NCBI GenBank assembly: GCA_963575745.1
Contig: CAUYUJ010014771.1
Location: 888,593-952,592, forward strand
Origin: Prorocentrum cordatum
Taxonomy: Eukaryota > Sar > Dinophyceae > Prorocentrales > Prorocentraceae
Length of the DNA stretch: 64,000 nucleotides
Direction: 5' to 3'
A program made the translations under genes and the position numbers. The notes beneath the pieces were generated by a model. It saw only the letters and a list, made by a program, of their open reading frames with translations, did not search any database and was not told the DNA's origin. Within the stretch, counting starts at the first letter, position 1. Every line of letters starts with the position of its first letter. Shown here piece by piece: positions 19,501 through 30,849 of this stretch.

Positions 19501-20079
19501 AGAGGTCTTCCACGCACCCGATCTAAGCCTGGACCCCCCCCAAACAAAAAAAAACTACACGCCGTGATGCACGCGGGCGGTTCGATGCACGCCGCGGCCG
19601 CCGTTACCATTACCTTCCCGCCCGAACCCACACCCCTCCTCCCCCGGAGGACAACCGTTACCTTGGGAACAAAAAGCATGGTCACGTGGGCGTGCCTTTT
19701 GCGCGTTCGCCAAGCAGGCCTGCGCGAAGAGCGGTGGGCCTTGCACCTTTTTGCCTGTTCAGCTCCAGTTCGATATCCGCATTCTTTGCCACTGCCGCCG
19801 CCGCCATCGTTGCTGCCGTCGCCTGCGTGGAGCTGGAGCCTGAGGCAGTGGATTGGGCCGGGTCGGCCAATCCTCTTCCTTCCCGCTTCGGTCGGTTGTG
19901 CCCGCTGCGGGGCGTTGTGCACGTCGCGATCCTCCTTTTGCCGTGCGGATGATGATGATGCTGATGCTGATGGTGATGATGAGGAAGAAGCAGAAGAAGA
20001 GGAGGAGGGGGAGGTTTGCAGGTCAGCTGCGTTGAGGATGCGCCTGCCGAGGAGTCAACTGGGGTCAACAGGATGAGGA
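19501..20079. other. No gene recognised; GAT and GA tracts near the right end
   Basis: Includes C9 and A8 runs around 19535-19555 and a GATGATGATGCTGATG tract near 19948-19985. No domain-like frame. Confidence 0.4.
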
Positions 20080-20178
20080 GGAGGGGGAGGAGGAGGAGGA
20101 GGAGGAGGAGGAGGAGGAGGAGGAGGAGGACGACGACGACGACGACGATGACGACCACGACGACGACGACGACGGACG
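20080..20178. repeat. (GGA)n passing into (CGA)n microsatellite
   Basis: GGAGGA triplets pass directly into CGACGA triplets with a few interruptions. Translated poly-Arg, poly-Glu, poly-Ser and poly-Asp frames here are artefacts. Confidence 0.95.
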
Positions 20179-20997
20179 ACTGCGGCGGCGGCGGGCGGGC
20201 CGCGGGCGGGCCGCGGCGGCGGAGGGCGGCCGCCGTGGCGACGCCGCGCCCCGCCCACCTTGTTGCCAGGCGGCCGCCGCCGCCCCAACGAGCGCACCGC
20301 CCCGGCGCCGGGTGCGCCCGCCGGCGAGGGCGGAGCCGCCGGTGCCGGCGGAGGCGCCCACAGCGGCGGCCGGCCCCCGGAAAGCAATCGCGCTGACCTC
20401 CAATTTTTTTTGAAAATGCAATCAAAAAAAAAACACTGCGTGTGTTTCACGGGTTTCGGCCTCTGCGTTTGGGGCCCCAGGACCGTCAAAACACGAGCTG
20501 CGAGGGGCCAGCGCCGGCGGAGGCGTCGGCGAGGACGAGGCGGCGCCAGCGGAGGCGCTTCGCTGCCGACTCCCCGCCAGCGCAGGCGTTGGCGGGGGGT
20601 CTGCCAGGGCTCCATGGAAGTTGGGGGCCGATGTATGGCCACCGCCCCCGCGCGCGCAGTCCGTGCCGGACCAGGTCTGTCGGGGTGGTGTACAAAAATC
20701 GTGCCCCCAAGGGATGCCATTTCCGTACACAGCCCCCGCTCCACGGGCTTGTGCCCGACAAACATCCTGTCCCCAGGCAGTCAGCGGCAACGCTAGTGGG
20801 GGATAAGTTTTCGGGCGTTTTCGGGAGTGTTCGTAGGTTCTAGGTTTTCTTACGTTTTCGCAGGTTCTCGGCGGCTTTCCGGCCTCAGGATGCCTTCCAG
20901 CGGCTGCGGTTCGAGAGCGTTCTTGGGGCGCCTGGATCTTTCCGAACGGCCGCCGGAGGCCCGAGCTATGATCCGAAGGCCACCAGGGACGGGCACA
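20179..20997. other. GC-rich then mixed DNA, no gene
   Basis: Around 20180-20390 GGCGGCCGCGG-type sequence, then two poly-A/T runs (20401 and 20424), then mixed DNA. GCCAGCGCCGGCGGAGGCGT-type phrases echo the R1 locus but too weakly to call a copy. Confidence 0.4.
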
Positions 20998-21173
20998 GGG
21001 GGAGTAAGTACGTCGGCCCCCAATCGCCCACGGATCGCCTATAGGAGCCCGATAGCCCACCCCGCCCAGGAGCGCGCGGATCCGCTATCTGGGGCCTACC
21101 GCCAATGCATCCCTGGTTCCAGGTCGATGTTTCCCCTTTGAGCGGGTTCCAGCCCAAACGTTGCCCCTCAACC
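20998..21173 (+). repeat. Dispersed repeat D1, copy 1
   Basis: It shares with 27237-27430, in the same order and orientation, CCCCTAATCGCCCA-like sequence, GATCGCC(T/G)ATAGG, CACCCCGCCCAGGA, GGTTCCAGGTCGAT and CGTTGCCCCTCAA. Identity is patchy, with indels. Function unknown; no coding frame. Confidence 0.65.
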
Positions 21174-21789
21174 TGGAAGACAATCAATTCGGGTCGGACG
21201 GAGGTGCTGGGAAGACAATCGCCCGGAATTCCAGCGTGTTGAAACAGTCACGACGAGTTTTGTCGTAGGTTTTGGACCCCCCCGTGGAGGTGGCCGAAAT
21301 CTCTTTGGACCCCGTGCGGTGCAGTCAAGTCTTTGAAATAAGGACCGCTTCGGGCTCAGGAGGGGCTCGGGCTCTCGGGCCGTTCCTTAGATTTATGTCG
21401 TGGAACCTGTTTGTGGCCTGGGCCATGCGTCGCCAGAAAAGCTCCTTCGCTCCTTACTGTTCGTCCCATATTGTAGCACGACGACTTACTGAAACATCGG
21501 GACATCGGAGGTCTGGGAAACGGGTGCGGGGTGTGAAATCAGCTGCGTGCCTGGTTACGGCAACGCCGCGCGGTGGCGATTGACGCCTCCCGGTTGCCGG
21601 GAAAATCAGCTACGTATTCGAGTTGAGTCTGCGAACGCCCCCATTGTTGTCCACCCCCTTTCGTCCGACCAGGGAGTCGATCAGGGCGTAGTGTTTCTTT
21701 CGTGTTCTGCCTATTGGGGCAGTTTTCGAGTTCCATGGCCGTCAGTTGCGGATGAAAAGTTGGCCCATTGGGGTAGGGTGGGGACTTCC
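21174..21789. other. No gene; contains a short dispersed block
   Basis: At 21327-21393 the phrases AAGGACCGCTTCGGGCTCAG and GGGCTCTCGGGCCGTTCC match a block at 25748-25815 beside the LINE. The rest has no recognisable content. Confidence 0.5.
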
Positions 21790-21875
21790 AGGGGTCTCAA
21801 GCATCGAGGTTCGATGGTCCATGGAGTCCGAGGTTCGAGGAGGTTCGAGGATCGAGGTTCTCTTCGAAGGTCAAG
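21790..21875. repeat. GAGGTTCGA-type minisatellite
   Basis: CGAGGTTCGATGG, CCGAGGTTCGAGG, AGGTTCGAGGATCGAGGTTC occur in close succession. The inverse type occurs at 56935-57015 (TTCGATCCTCGCACCTCGG). Confidence 0.75.
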
Positions 21876-22341
21876 GGTGTGAGGATGGAGGACCTGGGAT
21901 TCACCATGATGGATCAAGGGTCGGACATGAGAAGGGGCGGTTTGGTTTCTCGGGTGTCGCCAGAAAGTCCTTGGAATCGAAGCAGGACGCACTGCATACA
22001 CATCCATGTTCGGAGTTCCGCGCAGATTGACTTGGGTCGTGGTTGGGACCTGTGTGGAAGGGTGCCCAAGAAGTTCCTGGAAGTCGCCATTCTGAAGGTT
22101 TTCCGTGATCTGGATTCGGGGGCGTGTCTTCCTCCACCACCAGGAGGCGCCGCGTCGACGCGGCTGCACTCCGCTTGATACAGTCGGTCGGTCGGTCGGT
22201 CGAGCCTGGCGCCTACACGGCGTATTGACAAAAATTGATAAGAAGCCGTGCAATTGCAAAACCTGCTGGGAAGAGCATCGGGATCCATTGCGAATCCGAG
22301 CTGAATCTCCCATCCGCGATAGCGCGCGGCTTGAACGAGAA
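21876..22341. other. No gene recognised
   Basis: Mixed DNA; a GGTC tetranucleotide repeat (GGTCGGTCGGTCGGTC) lies near 22184-22201. Confidence 0.45.
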
Positions 22342-22420
22342 GCGCATCACGACAGTGAAGCACAAAAACGCAGAGCGCATCACGACTGTGAAGCACAAAA
22401 ACGCAGAGCGCATCACGACT
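22342..22420 (+). repeat. 33-bp tandem repeat, about 2.4 copies
   Basis: The unit GCGCATCACGAC(A/T)GTGAAGC followed by ACAAAAACGCAGA starts at 22342, 22375 and 22408 (partial). The first two copies differ at one base. Confidence 0.9.
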
Positions 22421-22541
22421 GTAACTCGGTAAACAAAGCGCCCGACTGTGAAGCAGATCATCGTATATGGAGCAGGGAGAAGCGGAGGAAGGGAGGAGTG
22501 GAGGAGAGAAGCGAGGAAGGAAAAGAGGGGAGGGACCAGGG
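22421..22541. other. Short purine-rich stretch before the LINE 3' end
   Basis: GGAGGAAGGGAGGAGTGGAG-type sequence. It lies next to the last recognisable LINE codons and may include the decayed 3' UTR of that element. Confidence 0.4.
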
Positions 22542-25500
22542 CTACATCCCCTGTGCAAGCCAAAGCCCATAGACGCAAGGAGCACACTGCTGTTTAAGCC
22601 TCCCCCTGCGTCGCTGGTGCTCCCATTTTCTTGGGCGTTCAGAGCCTGGTTCGCACGTTAAAAGCCTCAGAGGGTGGTCTTCCGGCAACGCTACAAGTTT
22701 ATTGTACAGGGTCGTCTGACGCTCGCGCAAAGTGCAGCTCAGTGGAAGTTACCCCGCTTTGTCCAGAATCTCCTTGCTGGGTACTCGTGAAACATACGTG
22801 CTAGGGATGTTGAGGATTTGCCTTAACGTTTCGTGTGAAAGCTATCCAGAAGATTTGTGTCCGCCTGCAGCCACAAAGTCTCTAAGTTAGAAAACAGCTT
22901 TTCTTTTCTGCGGCGACATATGCTGGCGTTCGACCAACACTGGGCTAGGCACTTGAAGGTTGCTTTTGCCTCACAAAGTCTTCTTGTCACTTCTGGTTAA
23001 GCTGCGCAGTGGACGTTCAGCAGGCCCCCAAAATACACAGATTGCTCAACAGTTTTAGGCGGAGCACCGGTTCGTGAAGATATGATGCCAGAGCTATGCA
23101 AGCGCATGCATACAGTCTTGTCCCAATTGAGATCTAATCCGTACCTTCGGCCTTCATCAATCACTCTGGTCAGAAAAATCTGCAATTTCCCGGAGTCGTT
23201 GCTGATGAGCACTTTGTCGTCAGGGTATAGGAGATCACGACATACCATATACTCCAGTTCCACGATACTTTCGTGCAGGCTCGCCATTCGTTTGTCCATG
23301 TTGAAAAACATGACGGTCTGTACAATTATAAGCTGATAGGGGGATAGCGGACACCCTTGGGCGATCCTTGCGGCTTGCATCCTTTGGTTAGAATTCCCGG
23401 CAGGATCTTTTAATATGAAGCTTATGTGCTTGTAGATGGACGCAATCAGCTGCATTATGTCCCAAGGTAGTCCGAATCTTCGTAGGGCACCTAGAAGAGC
23501 ATCATGGCAAATTCGATCGAAAGCTTTTGACCAATCAGGCAATACTACAATCAGTCCTGCCGCTTTACCTGTCTGTCTGCGCAGCTTCGAACATGCGACG
23601 TGCGATGCTGATGTCTTGTGAAGTGCCTCTGCCTGGGTGGAAACCGAACTGGCTCGAAGGCATTATTTGCTCTGCCCCGCCATTTTGGATGCTTCTCTGG
23701 ATCATCCACGCTAGGAGCTCGCATCCAAGTGTTAAAAGAGAGATTGGCCTGTAGGTTTCTGGAAGGCTTTCGTCGTCCTTATTGTGCAGTAGTGCCCCCA
23801 ATGACGTATGCCACTCTTCTGGGATATCTTTGTCGTCCCAACACCTCTGGAAGAATATCAACAATTCGTCGCATGTTTCTTGTGACCATAACAATGCTTC
23901 CCAAACCTCTGGAGGTATGTCGTCAATACCGGCCGCTTTGCCAATCGAGAGAGCCCGCAATCCAGGTCTTTCATGTTGGAAGTGTCAGTCGAAATCGGTA
24001 TGCATGTCCTATGTGATCGTGCCAAGTCGGTGTGAGAGTTGCATGTTGAATTTTCCATTTTGCTTCTTCAAGATAATCGGCTGGTGCATCTGCACGTTGG
24101 GAACTATCAACAATCTGTCCTCGCTTGTACTGAGTTCGGACTGGCCGCTTGGGAGGCGTCTTTCGCAGTGCCCGAACTGCTGTCCACGATCCTCCAGCCA
24201 GCTGTGCTTCCAACCACTTGCTCTTATCAGCCCTCACGGATGCTTGGATACGTTTGCTCAGCTTCTGTAGCTCCTCCGTCGTCCCCTGCGCTTGAAGTTG
24301 ATCGCGTTTGTTCAACAAGTCTAGCGTTGATGACAAAAAATCTGCTGCGCATTCCATCGCGGATCTAATTGGCCGTTCGCCGTTTCTGTGGCCGCGAGAG
24401 ATGCTTCGCAAAACCGCTGGCAATCAGATTTTGCCATGTCCCTGTCGCTCACCAAGAGGTTCCTGTATGTTGTGCCTATGTTGCGCTTTTGCGGGATGAT
24501 GTAGAATCGATGTCCAATAACATGCGCATTAAGAGATGCCGGGATGCCAAAGTTGATCCGCGATCCGCCTAAATATCTTGTATCTTCGAAATTGTTACGT
24601 GGTTCGTTACACAGTGGTCTTTTTGAGCGAAGCCCTCTCCCACAGGACTTTTCGTGACCAACTCTTCAGGCGGGTGCTCGAAAAACGTGTTGGCAATAGC
24701 ATTCGAGGTTGCTCTGCACAAATCGTTGTTCAAATACTTGCGCTGCTGAAGCTATTTACTTCGAAAGCTGAATTCGCATATCACGTCGTCGTCTCCCGGC
24801 TGACTGTCGCACAGCCTAGCGTTGAAACCCCCCAGAGCAATTGTACAGTTGTGTTTGGTCGGTGCCAGCCAGAATTCTATGACCAGCTGCTGGTCATAGA
24901 ATTCCCTCCTGTCTTCGCAATCGTAACTTGCATGCGGAGCGTACGCCGTAACAATATGAAGTACTCCACCACGGACTTTTAGTTTCAGTATGGCTAGCCT
25001 GTCCGAAGTAAGCTTATAACTGATGACAAATTTGATCGCACGTGGGGAGATTAAGAAACCCACTCCAGAATAGAATCTACCAGCCGGTGGCGGTTTAGAA
25101 GTCCCCGATAAAATAAGAAGGTACCTTGAATCCACTTCATCCGCATGCGCGGCAAGGCCCGTCTTCTTGCATGCAGAGCACAGTGATTTTATGACGTTTC
25201 ATGTCGTGTTGAAATAATGTAGACGTCTCCATATCTGCGCCGAGGCCTTCAACATTCCAGCTCCCGAACGACTGTTCGGCCAGAGGGGTGCAATCACGAT
25301 TGGGCGCGCGCAAACTAGAAAGATTTTTGCCGACCCCCAAAGTGCTCCGAGGAAGTCTTTCAATCTTCGTCTCGGTGTCATCGGTGACGACAACTCATGC
25401 CGCCGTCCATGGTGGAGCAGCTTCGTCCGTACCCGGCCCCACTGCACCATGGCAAATGCGATGGTGAAGAGCATTAACAGAAGGAAGACCAACATGATGC

Positions 25501-25740
25501 AGCGACGTGTCGTCTTCGGAGTTGGTGTCCAGATCCAGCACTTCCAACATATCATCGCTAGGCTGCAATGATTGAAAAATGCGGCTTGGGTCAACATGTG
25601 CAGTATTGTCGGCGGCACCACTGGAAACGCTTTCGGCAATGGTATCTTTGCCGCGAGCTTGCGCGGATCCCGAAGAGGACCGCACAACTCCATCAGTTTT
25701 AGGGTACGCTTCTACATGACAGGGTCGATCTGCGAACACG
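22542..25740 (-). mobile_element. Degraded LINE-type non-LTR retrotransposon (endonuclease and reverse transcriptase)
   Basis: Read on the minus strand from 25740: an N-terminal region, then an APE-type endonuclease (GSWNVEGL near 25270, TAYAPHASYDCEDR, and GGFNA at 24832-24818 where GDFNA is usual), a linker, then a reverse transcriptase (KAAGIDDIPPEVW, ETYRPISLLTLGCELL, SQFGFHPGRG, DWSKAFDRI, GCPLSPYQL, and LLYPDDKVL at about 23230-23207 where YADD is usual), then the C-terminal part (EVTRRLCEAKATFKCLAQCW, RERQTTLYNKLVALPEDHPL) to about 22542. At least five frame changes and several stops separate the pieces. The endonuclease Asp-to-Gly and catalytic-box Ala-to-Pro changes also argue that it is dead. 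Such elements copy themselves by target-primed reverse transcription. The 5' boundary is uncertain; I see no poly-A or target-site duplication. Confidence 0.85.
24872..24904. repeat. Perfect 33-bp quasi-palindrome inside the LINE
   Basis: GAATTCTATGACCAG, then CTG, then the exact inverse CTGGTCATAGAATTC. In the endonuclease frame it encodes EFYDQQLVIEF where related elements have a single EFYDQ-like segment, so the right half looks like an inverted local copy of the left, as produced by template switching during replication or reverse transcription. Confidence 0.9.
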
Positions 25741-26105
25741 TCGACACCGTCAAGGCTCTGAAAATGAGGACCACTTCGGGTTCAGCCAGGGCTCCGGCTT
25801 CGGCCCGTCCCAAGATTTGGGTCGGAGAGTTTGTTCGCGGCCGAGGCTCGCGCCGTGGCCAGGACAGCCCTTGCGTGCCTCCCCTGGCGCTCCTCACGGC
25901 AGCGCGATGGCTGTCTTCTTGCCAGAGCGCTCTCCAGGAGAGGGGCTGCCTTCTTGCCTGTGGGGCGTTTCCGGACCCCGCACGGCAGGCGGCGGGGCCC
26001 AGAGGGAGGGCCAGAGCGCAGCAGGCAGCAGTCACGGGGGTCAGTGCTGACTGGGACAAGCCAATCCTTTGTGGCCGACCCAGGTCTGGGAGCAGCGTTG
26101 AACTC
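25741..26105. other. No gene; contains the partner of the 21.3-kb block
   Basis: At 25748-25815 AGGACCACTTCGGGTTCAGC and GGCTTCGGCCCGTCCCAAG match 21327-21393 in the same orientation. The remainder, to 26105, is GC-rich without a domain-like frame. Confidence 0.5.
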
Positions 26106-26275
26106 GGCGGCGGAGTCCGAGCCCCACCCTCGCCGATCCCCGATTCAGGCAACTCGATGGGCGGCGGGGCCAGGGTTCGGAATTCACCGGATGCGCGGTG
26201 AAATCCGAATCCTGCCCCCGCCTCCCATCGACTCAGGGGAACGATGGTTGGTGTTGGTAGGGTTCCCATGTCGCC
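26106..26275. repeat. Dimer of a short palindromic element, copy 2
   Basis: Two units (about 26106-26187 and 26198-26275) correspond to the pair at 1485-1650: CGATGGGCGGCGGGGCCAGG, GTGAAATCCGAATCCTGCCC and an end CCCATGTCGCC. The two loci share the dimeric order, so a dimer, not a monomer, was dispersed or both lie in one larger duplicated unit. Confidence 0.7.
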
Positions 26276-27236
26276 CCCCAAAACCGAAGCCCTCCCTTTC
26301 CCGCCCCTCCGCTGACTGGGGTGTGGCAGCTACTGAAAGTGCAGCCGGCCAGCGTTTGCGACGTGGCCTCCCCTGGTGAGCGCTGGACCAGAAAGATCGG
26401 GGTCTGGGAACGCCGCGGCTGGATCCCCGTTGTTGGTGTGCAGTTCCTGGGATGGTCGATTCAAATTCGGCGCTGGTATATCCGCTGTCGAAGACTTGAC
26501 CAACGAGGAACGGCGGAAAAATATAGGTGGAGAGCGCAAACACGAAGAGCATCAGGGTGCCCATCCGAAGCCAGGGCTGTTTTCAACTCTTCTTCAGCTG
26601 CGCACGCAAGGAGCGGCCCTCCTCTGGGCAGGAGTGGCCCGTGGGGCGTGAGTCATCCCCCTCAATCTGGCTCAATCTTGTGTGCAGTCAACTCGCATAA
26701 TTAGAAAGGATGAGCAATTTTCCGAGGTCACCCTTGCATCTTTCCCCTTCGGCCTATCATTGGCCGCTTTCGCTGGCCGCGCCCTGCTCGAACAGTGTTG
26801 GCATGGTCTTCCGAGGCCCTTGCATCCTTGTCGTGCGTCATTGTTATCCGCTGTCGGAAACTTGCCCGATGCAGCACAATCTGGCGTCATCCTGCTCAAT
26901 GTAGCTCCATCCTGGTTCCAATCTGGCCTAATCTGGCTTCTCCTGTTTTTCCCACTGGACTTCATGGTAGTTTTCATATAAGATTGTTCTTGCGAAGACC
27001 TCCCAGGGAGGCTTCCTGACCGCTGCACGCCTGATGGGGCCGGGCTTCGGTTGTTGAGGCTGCGCACGAGCGGCGGCGGGCTCCCGGGGCGAAGGGGTGA
27101 TATATGTCGCCGCCAGCCTGCTGTGGGGCCCATCCCAGGGCCCGGGAGTCCGTCAAACAGCTGCTCGGGATGAGAGGCCGATGTCTGGGACAGCCCCCAC
27201 CCATCAGGGGCAACTATATGGAGTGATAGGCAGAAG
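26276..27236. other. No gene recognised
   Basis: Relatively AT-balanced, with repeated phrases such as CAATCTGGC and TCCTGGTTCCAATCTGGCC around 26660-26940. No frame has a recognisable domain. Confidence 0.4.
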
Positions 27237-27430
27237 GGGGGATGCATCGACCCCTAATCGCCCATTGATCGCCGATAGGGGTCAAATAGTTCCACCCCGC
27301 CCAGGAAAGGTGCGATTTCGCTACCGGGGGCCGATCGGCTATCTATCGGCGATGTATCGCTGATTCCAGGTCGATACATATCCCTCCCTATGCCAGTCAC
27401 CCCCCGTGTCGTTGCCCCTCAATCCATGCA
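27237..27430 (+). repeat. Dispersed repeat D1, copy 2
   Basis: Partner of 20998-21173. In this copy GATCGCCGATAGG, CTATCTATCGGCGATGTATC are internally palindromic, suggesting the family can fold back. Confidence 0.65.
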
Positions 27431-28204
27431 TCCAGCATCTCGATTTGTTTTCATCCCGAGTAGTTTTTTGAGGCCCGAGGCCCGCTGAGAGGATCCCGAG
27501 AGGCCGACAACGATGCAACACCGCTGTCTCGATTTGTTCGAGACGCCGGCTGTCTGGGCAGGGACCAGGACACGGTCTCCTTCAGACCCTCCCCATTATG
27601 CGAGTAGTCAAAGCGCATTGTTTTCCTATGGCACTTGACGGAGGAGGGAGGAGGGCGAGGAGGAGACGGCGCACATGTCCATGACCTATTTTTTCCTCCC
27701 TCCTCCTCTTCCATGGATGCCACGAGACAGCGGCCCCCATGCGAGGCAGAGGAGCAGGAATATTAGGAGCAGCAGCATGTCGCTATGATGATGAGTGGGG
27801 CGAAGATGACGACATCAACGACGGCGGCGACAGCAACGACGACGAAGGGGATGAGGAGAAAGTGGAATAGAAACCCAAGGATGATGAGGAGCAGGAGCAG
27901 AATTATGAAAAGAGGGAGGGTGTTGAGACGCACGGTCAAGACCGCCCCCAGGGCCGGGTGCCTTTCCACGGGCTGCTGTCGTCGTGCCCGCCAGCATCTT
28001 CGAACGCCGGCGAAGCAGTGCCGGTGTGCGCCTTCCTTCACATCGCTCTGGCCATTCTGCCGCTTCTCGTCGGTTCGATTTGCTTGACTGTCAGCTGATT
28101 GTTTATTGTGAAGGCCTTACGACCGGTGCCGCCGACCCAGACGGACGATGACGACCACGACGATAACGACAACGACAACGACGGGCTGATGACCCTGCAA
28201 GAGG
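27431..28204. other. No gene; contains a short dispersed phrase
   Basis: TTTTCATCCCGAGTAGTTTT at about 27451-27470 recurs as TTTTCATCCCGAGTCGTTTT at about 59695-59714. CGACGACGA/GATGATGA tracts lie near 27790-27900 and 28140-28190. No supported gene. Confidence 0.45.
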
Positions 28205-28392
28205 CTCAGGACATGGGGTGGGCGGTGGAGGGAGGAGGAGGAGGAGGCGGAGGCGGAGGAGGCGGCGGAGGAGGAGGAGGAGGAGGAGGTGGATGGGCAG
28301 GGGGAGCGGGAGGAGGAGGAGGAGGAGGAGGAGGAGGAGGAGGAGGGGAGGAGGAGGAGAAGGAGAAGGAGGAGGAGCAGGAGAAAGAGGTT
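28205..28392. repeat. (GGA)n microsatellite
   Basis: Long GGAGGA tract with GGC and GGT interruptions. Reading frames across it are poly-Gly, poly-Glu or poly-Arg artefacts. Confidence 0.95.
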
Positions 28393-29160
28393 GCTATGTA
28401 CTGGGCTTTGGGGGGCGCAGGGGCCCCAGTGTTTCGGGAAAGTTGTAGGCAGAGATGGAATGTGTTCCGCGTTGCACGCGAACGCCCTCTCACGTCTCTT
28501 CGCTGGAGTTGCTCTGCCAGCGCGAGGCCCGTGTGACAGGAGCCCGCAGTGAGGTGCAAGTGCCCACTGGCCGTGCCGCTTTAAGCGCAAGGGGCCCGGC
28601 GTGGGATACATAGGTGCATGTTGGAAGGCATGCGCGCGACACAGCCCGCGAAACATCACTTGCGCTCGTAAAAAGTGTTGCCTGCCATTCCTCCACACCT
28701 TGGCGGTGATGGGCTCTCTGTGGTGGACACGGGGGGGCCAGTGCCCGCTGCAGGACTCCCCCAGGGGTGGTCACGGGGGGCTTGTTGGAATGGTGGCTGG
28801 CGGCATCTGGCGGGGAGAGGGTGCAGAGCGTCCCCCCGAGAGCACACTGCGCTTGCCAGCTTGGTGGGTGGGCGGCCTGCTGTCCAGAGGTTGCGGCTTG
28901 GGGGAGACCGCCTCCAGATGAATGGCCCCCCAGTGCTCACACCCGTGCGTCCTGTTCATTGTTTTTCCTTGAATGTAATGTCGACGTGTCTTGCTCGGAT
29001 TCTGATCGTTCCGGCTAGCTCGACTACACCGACGCGCTCCATGATTGAACCAAGGTTTGCGCACACAGACACGCAAGCACCGTTACGCTCGTGCACTCAC
29101 GAGCGCTTGCACAGTGATGCAAGCATTCGAATGTATTAGGCGATCGCAAGCATGGATCAA
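28393..29160. other. No gene recognised
   Basis: Mixed DNA with short open frames on both strands. Nothing protein-like or repetitive stands out. Confidence 0.4.
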
Positions 29161-29326
29161 GGGGGCGTGGATTAGCGACGGGTCCCGTTTCCATGGGAAA
29201 TCACGGATCTCCGCTGCCGAACGAGGCGGCAGAGGCCACGTTTTGGGGAGGGCACTTCCCCCGATCCATGGATTTGGCGACCGCGCGCCAGATCCATGGA
29301 TCGCTAATCCATGTTTGCGCGCCCCC
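29161..29326. repeat. Foldback element with GGGGGCGTGGATTAGCGA arm
   Basis: The left arm GGGGGCGTGGATTAGCGA (29161-29178) is mirrored at 29301-29326 by TCGCTAATCCA, an 8-base insertion, and then CGCCCCC. The direct phrase GATCCATGGAT occurs twice inside (29263 and 29291). About 166 bp long, no coding frame. Confidence 0.7.
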
Positions 29327-30849
29327 GAGTGTATAAGTGCCCCGGCACAGTTTTGCATCAGTGGCCTAGTCTGCAGCTGAGAACTTCTCCACCTCCCCTC
29401 AATCTCGGTCTCGTCGGCCGCTTCCAGCCAGTTCACGTTCAATGAGAGCGCAGTCAACAAGGACCCGGCCGATTGGCGCTCATTTTGACAACGTTGCGGC
29501 AGTTTTGCGCCCCATTTCTCTTCGACCGCCGCAGCAGGGTGGCTCAGAATTATAACACGCACCTCTTGGTTCAGATGTTTGCTTCGGATACCTTCCTGGG
29601 ACCCACAACGGATCTGCTCTATTCTGGTTCGACGGTTGTTCGATTCCAGCTCGATTCAAGTTCGACTCAAGTCCAACTCAAGCTTCATCTGATTGGACGG
29701 GCGTTCGACGCAATTCCGACACACGAGTGGAGCGAGTCGCTCCAGGAAGGTCCCCAGATCGAGCATTTCACCGTAACGCGGGATTGCCGGCCATCCTCTC
29801 GCCGCTCGGCGCAGCCACCCCTCCGCACGCTTGTGGTCTTGGCGCGTCTGCCAGCACACTCGGGCCCGCATTGCCTCTGCGCTCGTGCTGCCGCGGGGCC
29901 CCCGCCACCGGCGGCTTTGTCCCGCTTTGGGTCGCGGTGTCATCGAGGGCCCCGTGTCACATTTGCAGTGAAGAGGGGTTGTCGGAGGCTCCAAGCGCTT
30001 ACTTTCAAATATCTTGGTGGTCGCACACGCATGCGGTGCATCCGAAGGGTCCTTGGCCTCGACCTCTCTTGCCAATAGTGGGAAGAGGTGCGGGGCCCCC
30101 GACCAGGTCATTAGCAGGAGCGCATGAGCGCATGGTCCTATATGGCTTCAGAGGTTGTCGTCCTGACGGCCACGGTCGATGAAACGGTCGGGACTGGCAT
30201 AAGATATGAATGCATCATGTTGGTTCCCATGCGCGTCAGGTACAAAGTCTGTGGCATCCAGAGTTAAAGCATTGCGGGCTGCGTGTCTGGCACGCGGTAA
30301 ATTGTTCAAGTGCCGATCCCTTCATTCGCTCTCTGCTCCGGACCTCCTCATCCTCCGCTTCCTCATTTGCATCTGCCGTCGTCGAGTAGTGAATTTAGCA
30401 GACGAGGATATTAGGATCTTCGCGCCAAGTAAATGTCATGCTGCTCTCTCTTTCTCTCTCTTGTCACAGCTAACCGCCATGACCCACGCCAGACGAAGAC
30501 AGTGGTATCACGCTGTCTCGTGCAGGACATTGGCCGCCACACTTGTGATCACGACAGTGCTCGAAACGGTATGCCCAACCCCTGCATGTTTGGAAAGCCA
30601 GGTCTCCCCCAGGGGTGCGAAGATAATCGCTCTTCGTGCATCGCTGCTTGGGTTGGAGAGGCGCCCATCTTCAGGGAGGCGGCGCGAGGGCGCGAAGTTA
30701 ACGGCGCACCGCAGTGTGCGATGCGCGGGGCTAGATCAATTAGGAAACATATGGGTGTAGCGAATAAATCTACAGTATTACCGGCGTCAGGGTCCCAGGG
30801 ACCAGGGGCAGCACTAAACCCTTCCCCCCCGGCGTCAAACTTTGCCCCC
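29327..30849. other. No gene recognised
   Basis: The longest open frames (29473-30078 and 30206-30760 on the plus strand) have no domain I recognise and overlap frames on the other strand. I leave them uncalled. Confidence 0.4.

Noticed and set aside
22342-22420. CRISPR-like direct repeats
   Set aside because: The 33-bp units are directly adjacent with no spacers; a plain tandem repeat.
28205-28392. Glycine-rich protein gene
   Set aside because: Pure GGA microsatellite; all frames are single-residue runs.
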